A DNA stretch of 64,000 bases from Rhizorhabdus histidinilytica (GTDB taxonomy: Bacteria; Pseudomonadota; Alphaproteobacteria; Sphingomonadales; Sphingomonadaceae): the NCBI RefSeq assembly GCF_900167915.1, contig NZ_FUYM01000014.1, positions 28,815 to 92,814 on the forward strand. The letters are read 5' to 3'. The translations under genes and the position numbers were made by a program. Positions 1 through 7,769 of this stretch are shown piece by piece (positions within the stretch are counted from its first letter, which is position 1; each line of letters starts with the position of its first letter). The notes beneath the pieces are model-generated. The model was not told the origin of the DNA, did no database searches, and was given only the letters and a program-made list of their open reading frames with translations.

Positions 1-1043
1 CAATGTCGCTGGTAAATGTCGGCCTGGCGCGATCCGGGCTGGAGGAATCCGAGATAGCCGACCCGGTCGACCTGCGGCCGGCCGCGCAGCCATTCGCAGA
101 CTTTGGCGGCGTTCTCGCCGGCCCGGCTCATCCTGAGTTCGAGCGTTTCGAGCGAGCGCAGCAGCATCCATGCGGTGTTGGGATCGGTGATCGTGCCGAT
201 CGTGTTGCGCATCGCGCGGACCGGATCGAGCAGCGCCTTGGCCCCGACCACGCCGCCAGCCACCAGGTCGCTATGGCCGCCGGCATATTTGGTCAGCGAG
301 TAGACCACCAGCTCGGCACCATGCCGCAGTGGCTTCGACCAAAGTGGGCCGAGGAAGGTGTTGTCGATCGCAATCGGCGGCTTCTCGTCCTCGCCGGCGA
401 ACAGCCGGTCGCGCACGTCGCGGACCGCCTGCACGTCGACCAGCGCATTGGTCGGATTGGCGGGGCTCTCCAGATAGATCAGCGCGACCCGGCCCTTCGC
501 CTTGGCGGCGGAGATCACCGTGTCGATCTCCTCCGGCGTGGCGCCGGCCGGGAAATCGAGCCACGATACGCCAAACCGACCGAGGATGCGGGCGATCAGC
601 GTCTCGGTGGCGGCATAGAGCGGCGCCGAATGGACGATCACGTCGCCGGGACGGACCAGGCTGAGCAGCAACGTGGCGATCGCCGACATGCCGCTGGAGA
701 AGCTCAGCGCGTCCTCCGCATCCTCCCAGATGCCGAGCCGGTCCTCCAATATCTCTTGGTCCGGGCCGTTGAAGCGCGAATAGACGAGGCCCTCGGCCCC
801 ACCCGGCCGTTTGCCGGTGACGCCCTCGAAATGGCGCTTTCCGGCGGCGGCGTTCTCGAAGACGAAGGTGGAAGTCAGGAAGATCGGCGGCTTGAGAGCA
901 CCTTCCGACAGCATCGGATCATAGCCATGCCCCATCATCAGGGTGGAAGGCTTGAGCCTGTGGCCGCCGATCTCGAGGACCTCGGGCTTGGGGCGCCGGC
1001 GCGGTGTCGTGCCGCTCAGCGTATGTTCGGTATTTTTGGGCAT
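1..1043 (-). CDS. PLP-dependent trans-sulfuration enzyme (cystathionine gamma-synthase / methionine gamma-lyase family), C-terminus beyond window
   Basis: The visible 347 residues form the N-terminal and catalytic parts of the Cys/Met-metabolism PLP family, which make or cleave cystathionine, homocysteine or methionine in the cytoplasm. The Schiff-base lysine is Lys252 in SLTKYAGGHSD, followed by the family's LVAGGVVG stretch; the segment ESPANPTN is the usual cofactor-contact region. The ATG at 1043 opens MPKNTEHTLSG. The reading frame is still open at base 1, so the last roughly 80-100 residues are missing. The XRE regulator lies just upstream on the same strand (90-base gap). Substrate cannot be told from sequence; synthase, lyase and sulfhydrylase members look alike. 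Confidence 0.9.
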   Translation of the reverse strand, partial: MPKNTEHTLSGTTPRRRPKPEVLEIGGHRLKPSTLMMGHGYDPMLSEGALKPPIFLTSTFVFENAAAGKRHFEGVTGKRPGGAEGLVYSRFNGPDQEILEDRLGIWEDAEDALSFSSGMSAIATLLLSLVRPGDVIVHSAPLYAATETLIARILGRFGVSWLDFPAGATPEEIDTVISAAKAKGRVALIYLESPANPTNALVDVQAVRDVRDRLFAGEDEKPPIAIDNTFLGPLWSKPLRHGAELVVYSLTKYAGGHSDLVAGGVVGAKALLDPVRAMRNTIGTITDPNTAWMLLRSLETLELRMSRAGENAAKVCEWLRGRPQVDRVGYLGFLQPGSRQADIYQRH

Positions 1044-1133
1044 GGATATCCTGCGCATATCTTTTGTGATGGGCAGGAAGATGCGCCTTGCCCACTGCGC
1101 TGACAAGCGGGAGGGCCTTCAGGCGAGACGAAG

Positions 1134-1697
1134 TCAGGCGAGCGGCCGGAGCAACTGGATGGCAACCGCCAGCCACGGCGCGTCGACGATCTGCTGGCGT
1201 GATCCCTGGCCGGGGGGCAGGATCTGCAAGCGGTGGCCGTCATGGTCGATCAGCCTGCCGAAGACGAAGCGCCCACCCGCGCGCGGCGCCAGCACGTCGC
1301 GATTGAGCGCCTGGCCGAAGGAGCGCAGGTCGAGCCGCTCCAGCCAGATCATGTCGCCGGTGCGATATTCGCCGACGCTGGTTTCGACGAGCATGGTCAG
1401 CCCGCTATAGGAGGGGCGGGGCAAGGCGGCGATCTGTGGCTGGCGCGGCGCGGCGGCGCCGTCGGGGCCGAGCAGGGCGAGGATGTCGAGCGTGGCCTGT
1501 TCGGGAACGCGGACCAACTCGGCGGCTTCGACGCCGAGCGCGGCGGCGATGCGGTTGAGCCAGCGGATCGAGACGGTCCGCATCCCGGTTTCGAGCCGGC
1601 CGATCGTCTGCGCCGTCGTCGGCGGTACGCAGCGGTCCGCTACGTCCTGGAGCGTCATTCCCTTGGCGCGCCGTACTTCGCGGATGCAGCTTCTCAT
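1134..1697 (-). CDS. XRE-family transcriptional regulator with S24-like C-terminal region
   Basis: 187 residues. The N-terminus (about 1-65) is a helix-turn-helix of the XRE/Cro type: RRAKGMTLQDVADR, then TAQTIGRLETG and the RWLNRIAAALGV helix. The C-terminal half (about 95-187) has a small beta-rich domain (VGEYRTGDMIWLERLD) resembling the non-catalytic part of LexA/S24 sensor domains; I see no Ser-Lys protease dyad, so autocleavage is not expected. An AGGAG lies 4-5 bases before the ATG. It precedes the PLP enzyme gene and is divergent from the SOUL gene, so it may regulate either. Target and inducer are unknown. Confidence 0.85.
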   Translation of the reverse strand: MRSCIREVRRAKGMTLQDVADRCVPPTTAQTIGRLETGMRTVSIRWLNRIAAALGVEAAELVRVPEQATLDILALLGPDGAAAPRQPQIAALPRPSYSGLTMLVETSVGEYRTGDMIWLERLDLRSFGQALNRDVLAPRAGGRFVFGRLIDHDGHRLQILPPGQGSRQQIVDAPWLAVAIQLLRPLA

Positions 1698-1828
1698 CGG
1701 CTCCTGACCCAGGCGGCTGGTAAAGCGGTGGCTGCATAGCGAAGTGCGCCTGCCCGGTACAAGGACGGGCCGGAAGAAACTGGCAATTCCCGGGAGGCCC
1801 GCCTATTTCCGGCGCGAACGGAGGATCG

Positions 1829-2425
1829 ATGGCGAAGATCGGCTGGGGCAAGATATTGGCGGGCGTGGCCACTGCCGCCGCGGCCGGCGCGGCCTATGTC
1901 TATTTCAAGCAGCGCGCAGCGCGGGCGCCGATTCACGAGACGCTGGCAAGCGACGGGCCATTCGAGATTCGCCGCTATCCGGCCCTGCTCGTCATCGAGA
2001 CCGCCCAATATGGTAAGCGCGACCGTGCGCTCGGCAACGGCTTCGGCCTGCTCGCCGACTATATGTTCGGCGAGGGACGCGGCGGCGAAGAGATTCCGAT
2101 CACCATGCCGGTGCTGGCCGGAGCGCTGCCCGGCGATGCGTGGCGCATCCGGTTCCTGCTGCCGCAGGGCATCGATCGCGAAAGCCTCGATCCGCCCGGG
2201 CCGGGGATATCGCTCGCCGAGATCCCGGCGCGCGAGGTCGCCGTCATCTCGGTTCCCGGCAAGCCGACCGACCGTCTGTTCGCGGCGAAGGCGGACGAGC
2301 TCGGGCGCTGGATCGAGGGGCAGGGGCGCAGGGCCGCCGGGGATGTCGAGCACGCCTATTACAACTCGCCGCTCAAGCCCGGCACGACTCTGCCCAACGA
2401 GCTGTTCATTCCGCTCGCGACCTAG
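1829..2425 (+). CDS. SOUL heme-binding family protein
   Basis: 198 residues. An N-terminal hydrophobic helix (about 7-25, WGKILAGVATAAAAGAAY) looks like a membrane anchor or uncleaved signal. It is followed by the SOUL/HBP fold: FEIRRYPALLVIET near residue 50, the central ITMPVLAG segment and the closing YYNSPLKPGTTLPNELFIPL. SOUL proteins bind heme or other tetrapyrroles with modest affinity; in bacteria the role is largely uncharacterised. The gene stands alone, divergent from the XRE regulator, with a 243-base gap before ompA. Family assignment is firm, heme binding is inferred from family. Confidence 0.9.
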   Translation: MAKIGWGKILAGVATAAAAGAAYVYFKQRAARAPIHETLASDGPFEIRRYPALLVIETAQYGKRDRALGNGFGLLADYMFGEGRGGEEIPITMPVLAGALPGDAWRIRFLLPQGIDRESLDPPGPGISLAEIPAREVAVISVPGKPTDRLFAAKADELGRWIEGQGRRAAGDVEHAYYNSPLKPGTTLPNELFIPLAT

Positions 2426-2668
2426 GCAAAAGGGCATCGGACTGTGGCGGAAAAGCCACAGGTGGCAATAGTCGCGAAATTTTTTCCGTTGATCGCAACC
2501 CTTTCACCGAAAGCTCGTTTAGCGGCTGTCTGGGGGATCCGATGCGGTTCCGGAATGGATGTCGTTTCCGGATCGGTTCGTCGCAGAAACGGATGCGCTT
2601 GCGCGTATCCGGGTGATTGGGTTAGGTGAACGCAGTTCCATTGGGAACCTGTTGGAAAGGGGAATGAT

Positions 2669-3790
2669 ATGCGCAAGCTTGCCATCCTGGCGGCCCTAGC
2701 ATCTACCGCGCTCGCAGCGCCGTCCTTTGCTCGTGACAACGCCTGGTACGTCGGTGTCGAAGGCGGTGGTATGTTGCATGAGGACATGAAGTTCGACGTC
2801 GGTCCGTCGACGCTGTCGCCGGGCGGCCGTGCAACGGTCGACTCCAAGACCGGTTTCGACGTCGACGGCATCGTCGGCTATGATTTCGGCATGTTCCGCC
2901 TTGAAGGCGAAGTCGGTTACAAGCGTGACCGCGTGAACAGCTTCACGACCAGCGCGTCGCGCACTCCCGCCGCTGTCGGTGGCGCCGGTGCTCCGGCCGG
3001 GACCTATCCGGACGCTTCGGGCAAGAACAGCGCCCTTAGCTTCATGGTCAACGGCCTGCTCGACTTCGGTGGCGAGGAAGGCTTCTCGGGTTACATCGGC
3101 GGTGGCGCCGGTATCGCCCGCGTCAAGTTCGCCGGCTACAATGTGTCGGGCGACGACTTCCTGAACGACTCGGACTCGAAGTTCGCCTGGCAGGCGATCG
3201 CCGGTGTCCGTTATCCGGTGTCGACCAACGTCGACGTCGGCCTGAAGTATCGCTACTTCAACGTCAAGGATGCGAAGGTATTCGACCGCCTCGGCGCCGA
3301 ATATGAGGGCACGTGGCGTTCGCACAGCCTGCTGCTGAGCCTCGTCTACAACTTCGGTGAGCCGGCTGCTCCGCCGCCTCCGCCGCCGCCCCCGCCGCCG
3401 CCGCCTCCGCCCCCGCCGCCTCCGCCGCCGCCTCCGCCGGTGGTCGAGACTCCGGGTCCGTTCATCGTGTTCTTCGACTGGGATAAGTCGGACATCACGG
3501 CGGAAGCCGCGTCGATCCTCGACAATGCTGCCAACGCCTATGCGACGACCGGCCAGGCGCGGGTCCAGCTTGCCGGCCACGCCGACAAGTCGGGTAGCGA
3601 CCAGTATAACGTCGGCCTCTCGCAGCGTCGTGCCGACGCGGTGAAGGCCTACCTCGCTGGCAAGGGCGTGCCGGACTCGGCGATCACGACGGAAGCGTTC
3701 GGTGAGAGCCGTCCGCTGGTCGACACCGCCGACGGTGTCCGCGAGCCGCAGAACCGTCGCGTCGAAATCACCTTCGGCGCCGGCATGTAA
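2669..3790 (+). CDS. OmpA-family outer-membrane porin with proline hinge
   Basis: 373 residues. A signal peptide (1-21, ending APSFA) is followed by an 8-strand beta-barrel domain (about 22-230) with repeated aromatic/Gly strands such as YIGGGAGIARVKFAGY. A run of 23 prolines (bases 3371-3439) forms the hinge, and the C-terminal OmpA/peptidoglycan-binding domain (about 262-373) contains LAGHADKSGSDQYNVGLSQR and ENRRVEI-like QNRRVEITF. It should anchor the outer membrane to peptidoglycan. AAAGGGGA precedes the ATG. The gene is monocistronic, with a strong terminator at 3830-3856. The proline tract uses mixed CCG/CCT/CCC codons, which limits but does not abolish slippage. Confidence 0.96.
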   Translation: MRKLAILAALASTALAAPSFARDNAWYVGVEGGGMLHEDMKFDVGPSTLSPGGRATVDSKTGFDVDGIVGYDFGMFRLEGEVGYKRDRVNSFTTSASRTPAAVGGAGAPAGTYPDASGKNSALSFMVNGLLDFGGEEGFSGYIGGGAGIARVKFAGYNVSGDDFLNDSDSKFAWQAIAGVRYPVSTNVDVGLKYRYFNVKDAKVFDRLGAEYEGTWRSHSLLLSLVYNFGEPAAPPPPPPPPPPPPPPPPPPPPPPPVVETPGPFIVFFDWDKSDITAEAASILDNAANAYATTGQARVQLAGHADKSGSDQYNVGLSQRRADAVKAYLAGKGVPDSAITTEAFGESRPLVDTADGVREPQNRRVEITFGAGM

Positions 3791-3829
3791 GCGGCTGTGT
3801 CATCGATCCGTCGATGACGCGCAGAATTG

Positions 3830-3856
3830 GGGTCGGCCTTCGGGCCGGCCCTTTTT
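3830..3856 (+). terminator. Rho-independent terminator of the OmpA gene
   Basis: A nine-pair stem (GGGTCGGCC with GGCCGGCCC, one G-T pair) closes on a TTCG tetraloop and runs straight into TTTTT at 3852. It lies 40 bases past the OmpA stop. A smaller perfect hairpin, CATCGA-TCCG-TCGATG, sits just before it at 3801-3816. Confidence 0.9.
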
Positions 3857-3938
3857 CTTTGTCCTCAACACTTTATTCAGCGATGGGGATGGGGCATTGT
3901 CGGCATCCGTTGGGGGCTGCCGATGAAGGAGATATAGC

Positions 3939-4487
3939 ATGTCCCGCACCCGTTCGCTTTCTATGGGCCTCCTTGCCGCATTGCCGATCCTGCTGGCCGC
4001 GCCCGCCGTGGCGTTGGCGCATGATCATGGCCATGGCGGCGGGGCGATGGCCGACCTGATCGACGGCCAGGGCCAGACCAAGGGCAAGGCGACGATCCGG
4101 CAGGGCAAGGACGGCATTGAGGTCGACGTGAAGGCGGTCGGCCTGCCGGCCGGCGTCCACGCCGTCCACGTCCACACCACCGGTACCTGCACCGGCCCCG
4201 ACTTCACCAGTGCGGGCGGGCATTGGAACCCCGGCAAGAAGCAGCATGGCCACGACAATCCGGCCGGCGCCCATATGGGCGACATGCCGAACATGACGGT
4301 CGGTGCCGACGGCACCGGCGAACTCAAGACCGTGATCAAGGGCGGAATGCTGACCGACGGTGCCATGCCGCTGCTCGATGCGGACGGCGCTGCCGTCGTC
4401 GTCCATGCCGCCGCCGATGACTATAAGACCGATCCGACCGGCAATGCCGGCGGCCGTCTCGCCTGCGGCGTGATCAAGGCCGAATGA
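3939..4487 (+). CDS. sodC: Periplasmic Cu/Zn superoxide dismutase
   Basis: 182 residues. The signal peptide ends near residue 27 (AVALA, then HDHGHGG). The enzyme disproportionates superoxide in the periplasm. The Cu and Zn ligand pattern is visible: GVHAVHVHTTGTC (two Cu His and the first disulfide Cys), GGHWNP, NPAGAHMGDMPN (bridging and Zn His), VVHAAADDYKTDPTGNAGGR (last Cu His, Zn Asp, electrostatic Arg) and the second Cys in LACGVI. The N-terminal HDHGHGG adds a possible extra metal-binding stretch. GAAGGAGA precedes the ATG by 6 bases. The stop overlaps the following phosphatase start by four bases. Confidence 0.96.
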   Translation: MSRTRSLSMGLLAALPILLAAPAVALAHDHGHGGGAMADLIDGQGQTKGKATIRQGKDGIEVDVKAVGLPAGVHAVHVHTTGTCTGPDFTSAGGHWNPGKKQHGHDNPAGAHMGDMPNMTVGADGTGELKTVIKGGMLTDGAMPLLDADGAAVVVHAAADDYKTDPTGNAGGRLACGVIKAE

Positions 4488-4969
4488 CCGACGGCCGGCC
4501 GCCGCGCATCCTGTTCGTCTGCCTGGGGAACATCTGCCGTTCCCCCTTGGCTGAGGCGGCAATGCGCGCGGCCGCCGAGCGCGAGGATGTTCCGGTCGAG
4601 GTCGATTCCGCCGGCACTGGCGACTGGCATGTCGGCAAGGCGCCCGATCGCCGCGCGATCGCGACCGCGTACCGCCATGGCCTCGACATCGCCGGGCTGC
4701 GCGCGCGCCAGGTCGGCGCCGACGACTTCCGCGCCTTCGACCGGCTGGTTGCGCTCGACCGCAGCAACCTCGATACGCTGCGCGCGATCGCGCCCGAAGA
4801 CGGACGAGCGCAGTTGTCGCTGCTGCTCGATCACGTCGCGGGCCGTGAGGGCGAGGACGTCGCCGATCCCTATTTCGGGGAGGACGAGGGCTTCGAGCAG
4901 GCCTGGCGCGACATCTGCGCCGGCGTCGGCGGCCTGCTTGCCGAACTCGCGGGTCAACCGAGCCGGTAG
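4484..4969 (+). CDS. Low-molecular-weight protein-tyrosine phosphatase
   Basis: 161 residues, the normal length for this cytoplasmic family. The P-loop is CLGNICRS with nucleophile Cys13 and Arg19; the general acid is Asp128 in DPYFGED. These enzymes remove phosphate from tyrosine residues, often of BY-kinases in exopolysaccharide control, but here no kinase is adjacent. ATGA overlap with sodC indicates translational coupling. The 3' end overlaps thpR on the other strand by 16 bases. Confidence 0.94.
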   Translation: MTDGRPPRILFVCLGNICRSPLAEAAMRAAAEREDVPVEVDSAGTGDWHVGKAPDRRAIATAYRHGLDIAGLRARQVGADDFRAFDRLVALDRSNLDTLRAIAPEDGRAQLSLLLDHVAGREGEDVADPYFGEDEGFEQAWRDICAGVGGLLAELAGQPSR

Positions 4970-5487
4970 CGCGCGATCGCCGAATAGCTGGCGCCCGATG
5001 CGCCAAGGTGGCTCTCGTAGAGCAGGAAATGGTCGAATTGCCCCTCCACCGGGTCGGGCCAGAGGCTGTCCATCGGTAGCCTTCCCGACGGCGCCTGCCC
5101 GCGTGCGAAGCGGGCCAGGGTGATATGCGGCACGAACGCCCGTTCCTCGGGTGGGATCCCCGCCCGCACCAACGCCGCTGTCACCGCCCCATGGAGCGAC
5201 TTCACCGGAGGATGCGGCGTCACGCCCGCCCAGATATTGTCGATCCGGCCGCGACGGTCGAAGCAGCCGACTCCGTCGAGCCGCAGCGTGAAGGCCGGAT
5301 GGGACACCGCACCCAGCGCCGCGGCGACGTCCTCGGCGACATGGCGATCGACCTCGCCGACGAAACGGAGGGTGAGGTGGAGCTGGGCGTCGTCCTGCCA
5401 CCGAGCGCCGGGAATGTCGCCCATCGCGGCGAGCAATGCCTCACGCATCGGAAGCGGCGGACGCAAGGCTATGAACAGGCGGTGCAT
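4954..5487 (-). CDS. thpR: RNA 2',3'-cyclic phosphodiesterase (ThpR/LigT, 2H family)
   Basis: 177 residues with both signature HxTx motifs of the 2H phosphoesterase fold: HLTL at His37 and HITL at His121. The family opens 2',3'-cyclic phosphates on RNA ends. The N-terminus HRLFIALRPP is typical. The gene is single, convergent with the phosphatase gene, and nothing around it suggests a specific RNA partner. Confidence 0.92.
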   Translation of the reverse strand: MHRLFIALRPPLPMREALLAAMGDIPGARWQDDAQLHLTLRFVGEVDRHVAEDVAAALGAVSHPAFTLRLDGVGCFDRRGRIDNIWAGVTPHPPVKSLHGAVTAALVRAGIPPEERAFVPHITLARFARGQAPSGRLPMDSLWPDPVEGQFDHFLLYESHLGASGASYSAIARYRLG

Positions 5488-5554
5488 GCCCCCGATTGTC
5501 GCGCCATGTGACGGTAACGCAAGCCTGTTCAGGCGCCTTTCAGGCGCGATATGC

Positions 5555-5583
5555 TTGAAAAACCAAGTCGTTCCGCCGATATT
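5555..5583 (+). promoter_or_regulatory. Candidate housekeeping promoter of the Bax-inhibitor-1 gene
   Basis: TTGAAA at 5555-5560 and GATATT at 5578-5583 are separated by 17 bases, a plausible sigma-70-type pair, 47 bases before the ATG at 5630. The -35 is strong, the -10 matches 4 of 6. No other promoter-like pair is evident in this gap. Confidence 0.4.
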
Positions 5584-5629
5584 GCGGACAGCGCGGCATT
5601 TCGCCGCATCATTGGAGAGTGTTTATACC

Positions 5630-6358
5630 ATGGCAAACTGGTCCGACCCCCGAGTAAATGCCGCGCCCGCCGCGACACGAGCGGGTGTGGCTGACGCAGC
5701 CTTTGACGCCGGTCTGCGGTCCTACATGCTCTCGGTCTACAATTACATGGCGTCGGGCGTCCTGCTGACGGGTATCGTCGCGCTGCTCTTCGCCGAATCC
5801 GGCCTGGCCGCGCAGCTCTTCGTCACACCGCTTCGCTGGCTGATCGTCCTGGCGCCGCTCGCCTTCGTCATGGTGCTGAGCTTCGGCATCAACAAGCTGT
5901 CGACCACGGCGGCGCAGGGCCTGTTCTGGGCCTTCGCGGGTGTGATGGGCCTGTCGATGTCGTCGCTGTTCCTGGCCTATACCGGCTCGTCGATCGCGAT
6001 CACCTTCTTCGCGACCGCGACCGCCTTCGCCGCGCTCAGCCTGTGGGGCTACACCACCAAGAAGGACCTGTCGGGCTTCGGCACCTTCCTGATCATGGGC
6101 GTCGTCGGCCTGCTGGTCGCTTCGCTGCTCAACATCTTCTTCAAGTCGCCGGCGCTGAACCTGGCGATCAGCGCCATCGGCGTGCTGCTGTTCGCGGGCC
6201 TGACCGCCTATGACACGCAGAAGATCAAGAGCATGTACTTCTACGTCGCCGGCACCGATTTCGCCGGCAAGTCGGTGGTGATGGGTGCGCTCACCCTCTA
6301 CCTCGACTTCATCAACATGTTCACCTTCCTGCTGCAGTTCATGGGCGATCGCCGCTGA
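5630..6358 (+). CDS. Bax inhibitor-1 / YccA-family integral membrane protein
   Basis: 242 residues. Seven hydrophobic segments follow a short polar N-terminus, the standard BI-1 layout: VLLTGIVALLF, LIVLAPLAFVMVLSFG, GLFWAFAGVMGLSMSSLF and so on, ending GALTLYLDFINMFTFLLQF, the family's conserved C-terminal signature with the aspartate. Homologues are pH-sensitive calcium leak channels or modulators of FtsH. The frame remains open far upstream, but the ATG at 5630 is chosen because GGAGAG precedes it and the protein from there matches family length. A strong terminator follows directly. Confidence 0.95.
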   Translation: MANWSDPRVNAAPAATRAGVADAAFDAGLRSYMLSVYNYMASGVLLTGIVALLFAESGLAAQLFVTPLRWLIVLAPLAFVMVLSFGINKLSTTAAQGLFWAFAGVMGLSMSSLFLAYTGSSIAITFFATATAFAALSLWGYTTKKDLSGFGTFLIMGVVGLLVASLLNIFFKSPALNLAISAIGVLLFAGLTAYDTQKIKSMYFYVAGTDFAGKSVVMGALTLYLDFINMFTFLLQFMGDRR

Positions 6359-6380
6359 TCCCGACGCAGGTCGAATGATG

Positions 6381-6413
6381 AAAGGCCCGGTGGCGACACC
6401 GGGCCTTTTTCTT
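6381..6413 (+). terminator. Rho-independent terminator after the Bax-inhibitor-1 gene
   Basis: A perfect 12-pair stem, AAAGGCCCGGTG (6381-6392) with CACCGGGCCTTT (6397-6408), closes on GCGA and continues as TTTTCTTT. Confidence 0.95.
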
Positions 6414-6451
6414 TGCCCGCTCCGCGCTATGGTCCGGCGATGGGGGGACGG

Positions 6452-7207
6452 ATGGACTATCTCGGCCTGCGCTTCGACCAGCTCGACGAGGATGCGGTGG
6501 TCGATCGGCTGCGGGCGCGGACGGCGGACGCGCCTTTCGCCTATCTCGTCACCCCCAATGTCGATCACGTCGTGCGGCTGTCGCGGCTGTCCGACAATGC
6601 GGAGGAATGGCGCGCCTATCGGCGGGCCGGCTGGTCGCTATGCGACAGCCGTATCCTGGCGCTGCTCGCCTCGCTTCGCGGTATCCGCTTGCCGGTGGTG
6701 CCCGGCAGCGACCTGACCGCCCGGCTGTTGCTGGACGTGGCCGCCCCGGGGGATCGGATCGCGCTGATCGGCGGGCGGGAGGGCGATCCGACGGTCCTGT
6801 CGCGCCTTCGTCCCGATATCGTCTTCGTCCAGCACGTCCCGCCGATGGGGCTGCGCGACGACCCCGCCGCCCGCACCGCCGCCGTCCGCTTCGCCATTGG
6901 CAGCGGCGCACGCTTCATCCTGCTCGCGACCGGATCGCCGCAGCAGGAACTGATCGCCGCCGAGGCGCTCGACCACCCTGATGCGCGCGGCACCGCGCTC
7001 TGTATCGGGGCATCGATCGACTTCCTGGCGGGGCGCGAGAAGCGCGCGCCGCGCTGGATGCAGCGGCTGGCGCTTGAATGGCTCCATCGGCTGCTGTCCG
7101 ATCCGGCCCGGCTATGGCGCCGCTATCTGGTCGAAGGCCCGCGCATCCTGTTGCTCGCCTGGAGGTTCAGACGCCCGCCGTCATCCGAAAGGCGGGTCGA
7201 TCCCTGA
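6452..7207 (+). CDS. WecG/TagA/CpsF-family glycosyltransferase (GT26)
   Basis: 251 residues from the ATG at 6452, picked because GGGGGGAC lies 4-10 bases upstream; an in-frame ATG at 6440 has no ribosome site. Family marks are TPNVDHVVRLSR near the N-terminus, WSLCDSRILALLASLRG, PGSDLTARLL, the Rossmann piece IALIGGREGD, and ATGSPQQELIAAE with CIGASIDFLAGREKRAPRWMQRLALEWLHRL, the core diagnostic region. These peripheral-membrane enzymes add ManNAc(A)-type or similar sugars to lipid-linked acceptors in surface polysaccharide synthesis. Alone here; convergent and overlapping by 41 bases with the GST gene. Confidence 0.92.
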   Translation: MDYLGLRFDQLDEDAVVDRLRARTADAPFAYLVTPNVDHVVRLSRLSDNAEEWRAYRRAGWSLCDSRILALLASLRGIRLPVVPGSDLTARLLLDVAAPGDRIALIGGREGDPTVLSRLRPDIVFVQHVPPMGLRDDPAARTAAVRFAIGSGARFILLATGSPQQELIAAEALDHPDARGTALCIGASIDFLAGREKRAPRWMQRLALEWLHRLLSDPARLWRRYLVEGPRILLLAWRFRRPPSSERRVDP

Positions 7208-7769
7208 TCCGCTCGATATAGGCGGCGATGCGGGGGTGATCGGCGATATCGGGCACCCCGAACATCGCCGCCCAGACGAGTTCCGCGCCGACATAGACGT
7301 CGGCGGCGCTGAACCGCTCGCCCAATATCCACGGGCCGGGGTCTAGCATCGTGTCGAGCGTGTCGAGCACGTCGGCATAGCTGCCATAGCCGGCGGTCGT
7401 CCGCGGTGCATCGGGCCGCTTGAGCATCGTGTCGAGGATCGCCGGCTCGATCACGCCCGCGCCGAAGAACATCCAGCGTAGCCAGGTGCCGCGCTGCGGA
7501 TCGCCGATGGCGGGCGCCAGCCCCTTTTCCGGAAAGGCGTCGGCCAGATAGGCGATGATCGCGCCCGTCTCGGTCACCGTCACGCCGCGATGGACGATCG
7601 CGGGCACCTTGCCCATCGGATTGATCGCCAGATAGTCGGCCTGCCGGCTCTCGCCCTTCTCGAAGTCGATGACCACCAGCCGGTAGGGGATGCCGAGCTC
7701 CTCGAGCAGGAAATGGACCATCTGCGCGCGCGAGCGCGGATTGCCGTAGAGGACCAGTTCGTCGTTCAT
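7167..7769 (-). CDS. Glutathione S-transferase
   Basis: 200 residues. The thioredoxin-like N-domain carries LYGNPRSRAQMVHFLLEEL (Ser/Arg-type active-site start) and MGKVPAIV with the cis-proline, then ETGAIIAYLAD for the gamma-glutamyl contact. The helical C-domain ends FSAADVYVGAELVWA with the conserved N-capping motif. It conjugates or transfers glutathione in the cytoplasm; substrate unknown. Its start overlaps the stop of the dienelactone hydrolase gene by four bases, so the two form a small detoxification or aromatic-side-pathway operon. Confidence 0.93.
   Translation of the reverse strand: MNDELVLYGNPRSRAQMVHFLLEELGIPYRLVVIDFEKGESRQADYLAINPMGKVPAIVHRGVTVTETGAIIAYLADAFPEKGLAPAIGDPQRGTWLRWMFFGAGVIEPAILDTMLKRPDAPRTTAGYGSYADVLDTLDTMLDPGPWILGERFSAADVYVGAELVWAAMFGVPDIADHPRIAAYIERIRDRPAFRMTAGV

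Noticed and set aside
3..1103. Long plus-strand open frame over the PLP enzyme gene
   Set aside because: Antisense to a clear trans-sulfuration enzyme with its PLP lysine motif; the translation is Arg/Gly/Asp-rich without a domain.
1044..1133. SAM riboswitch upstream of the PLP enzyme
   Set aside because: The 90-base gap shows no SAM-II-like pseudoknot pattern that I can recognise.
2540..2600. EcfG-type promoter before ompA
   Set aside because: GGAAT rather than GGAAC, and the -10 spacing does not fit.
5120..5629. Upstream extension of the Bax-inhibitor-1 gene
   Set aside because: It is antisense to thpR; the ATG at 5630 has a ribosome site and gives the family length.
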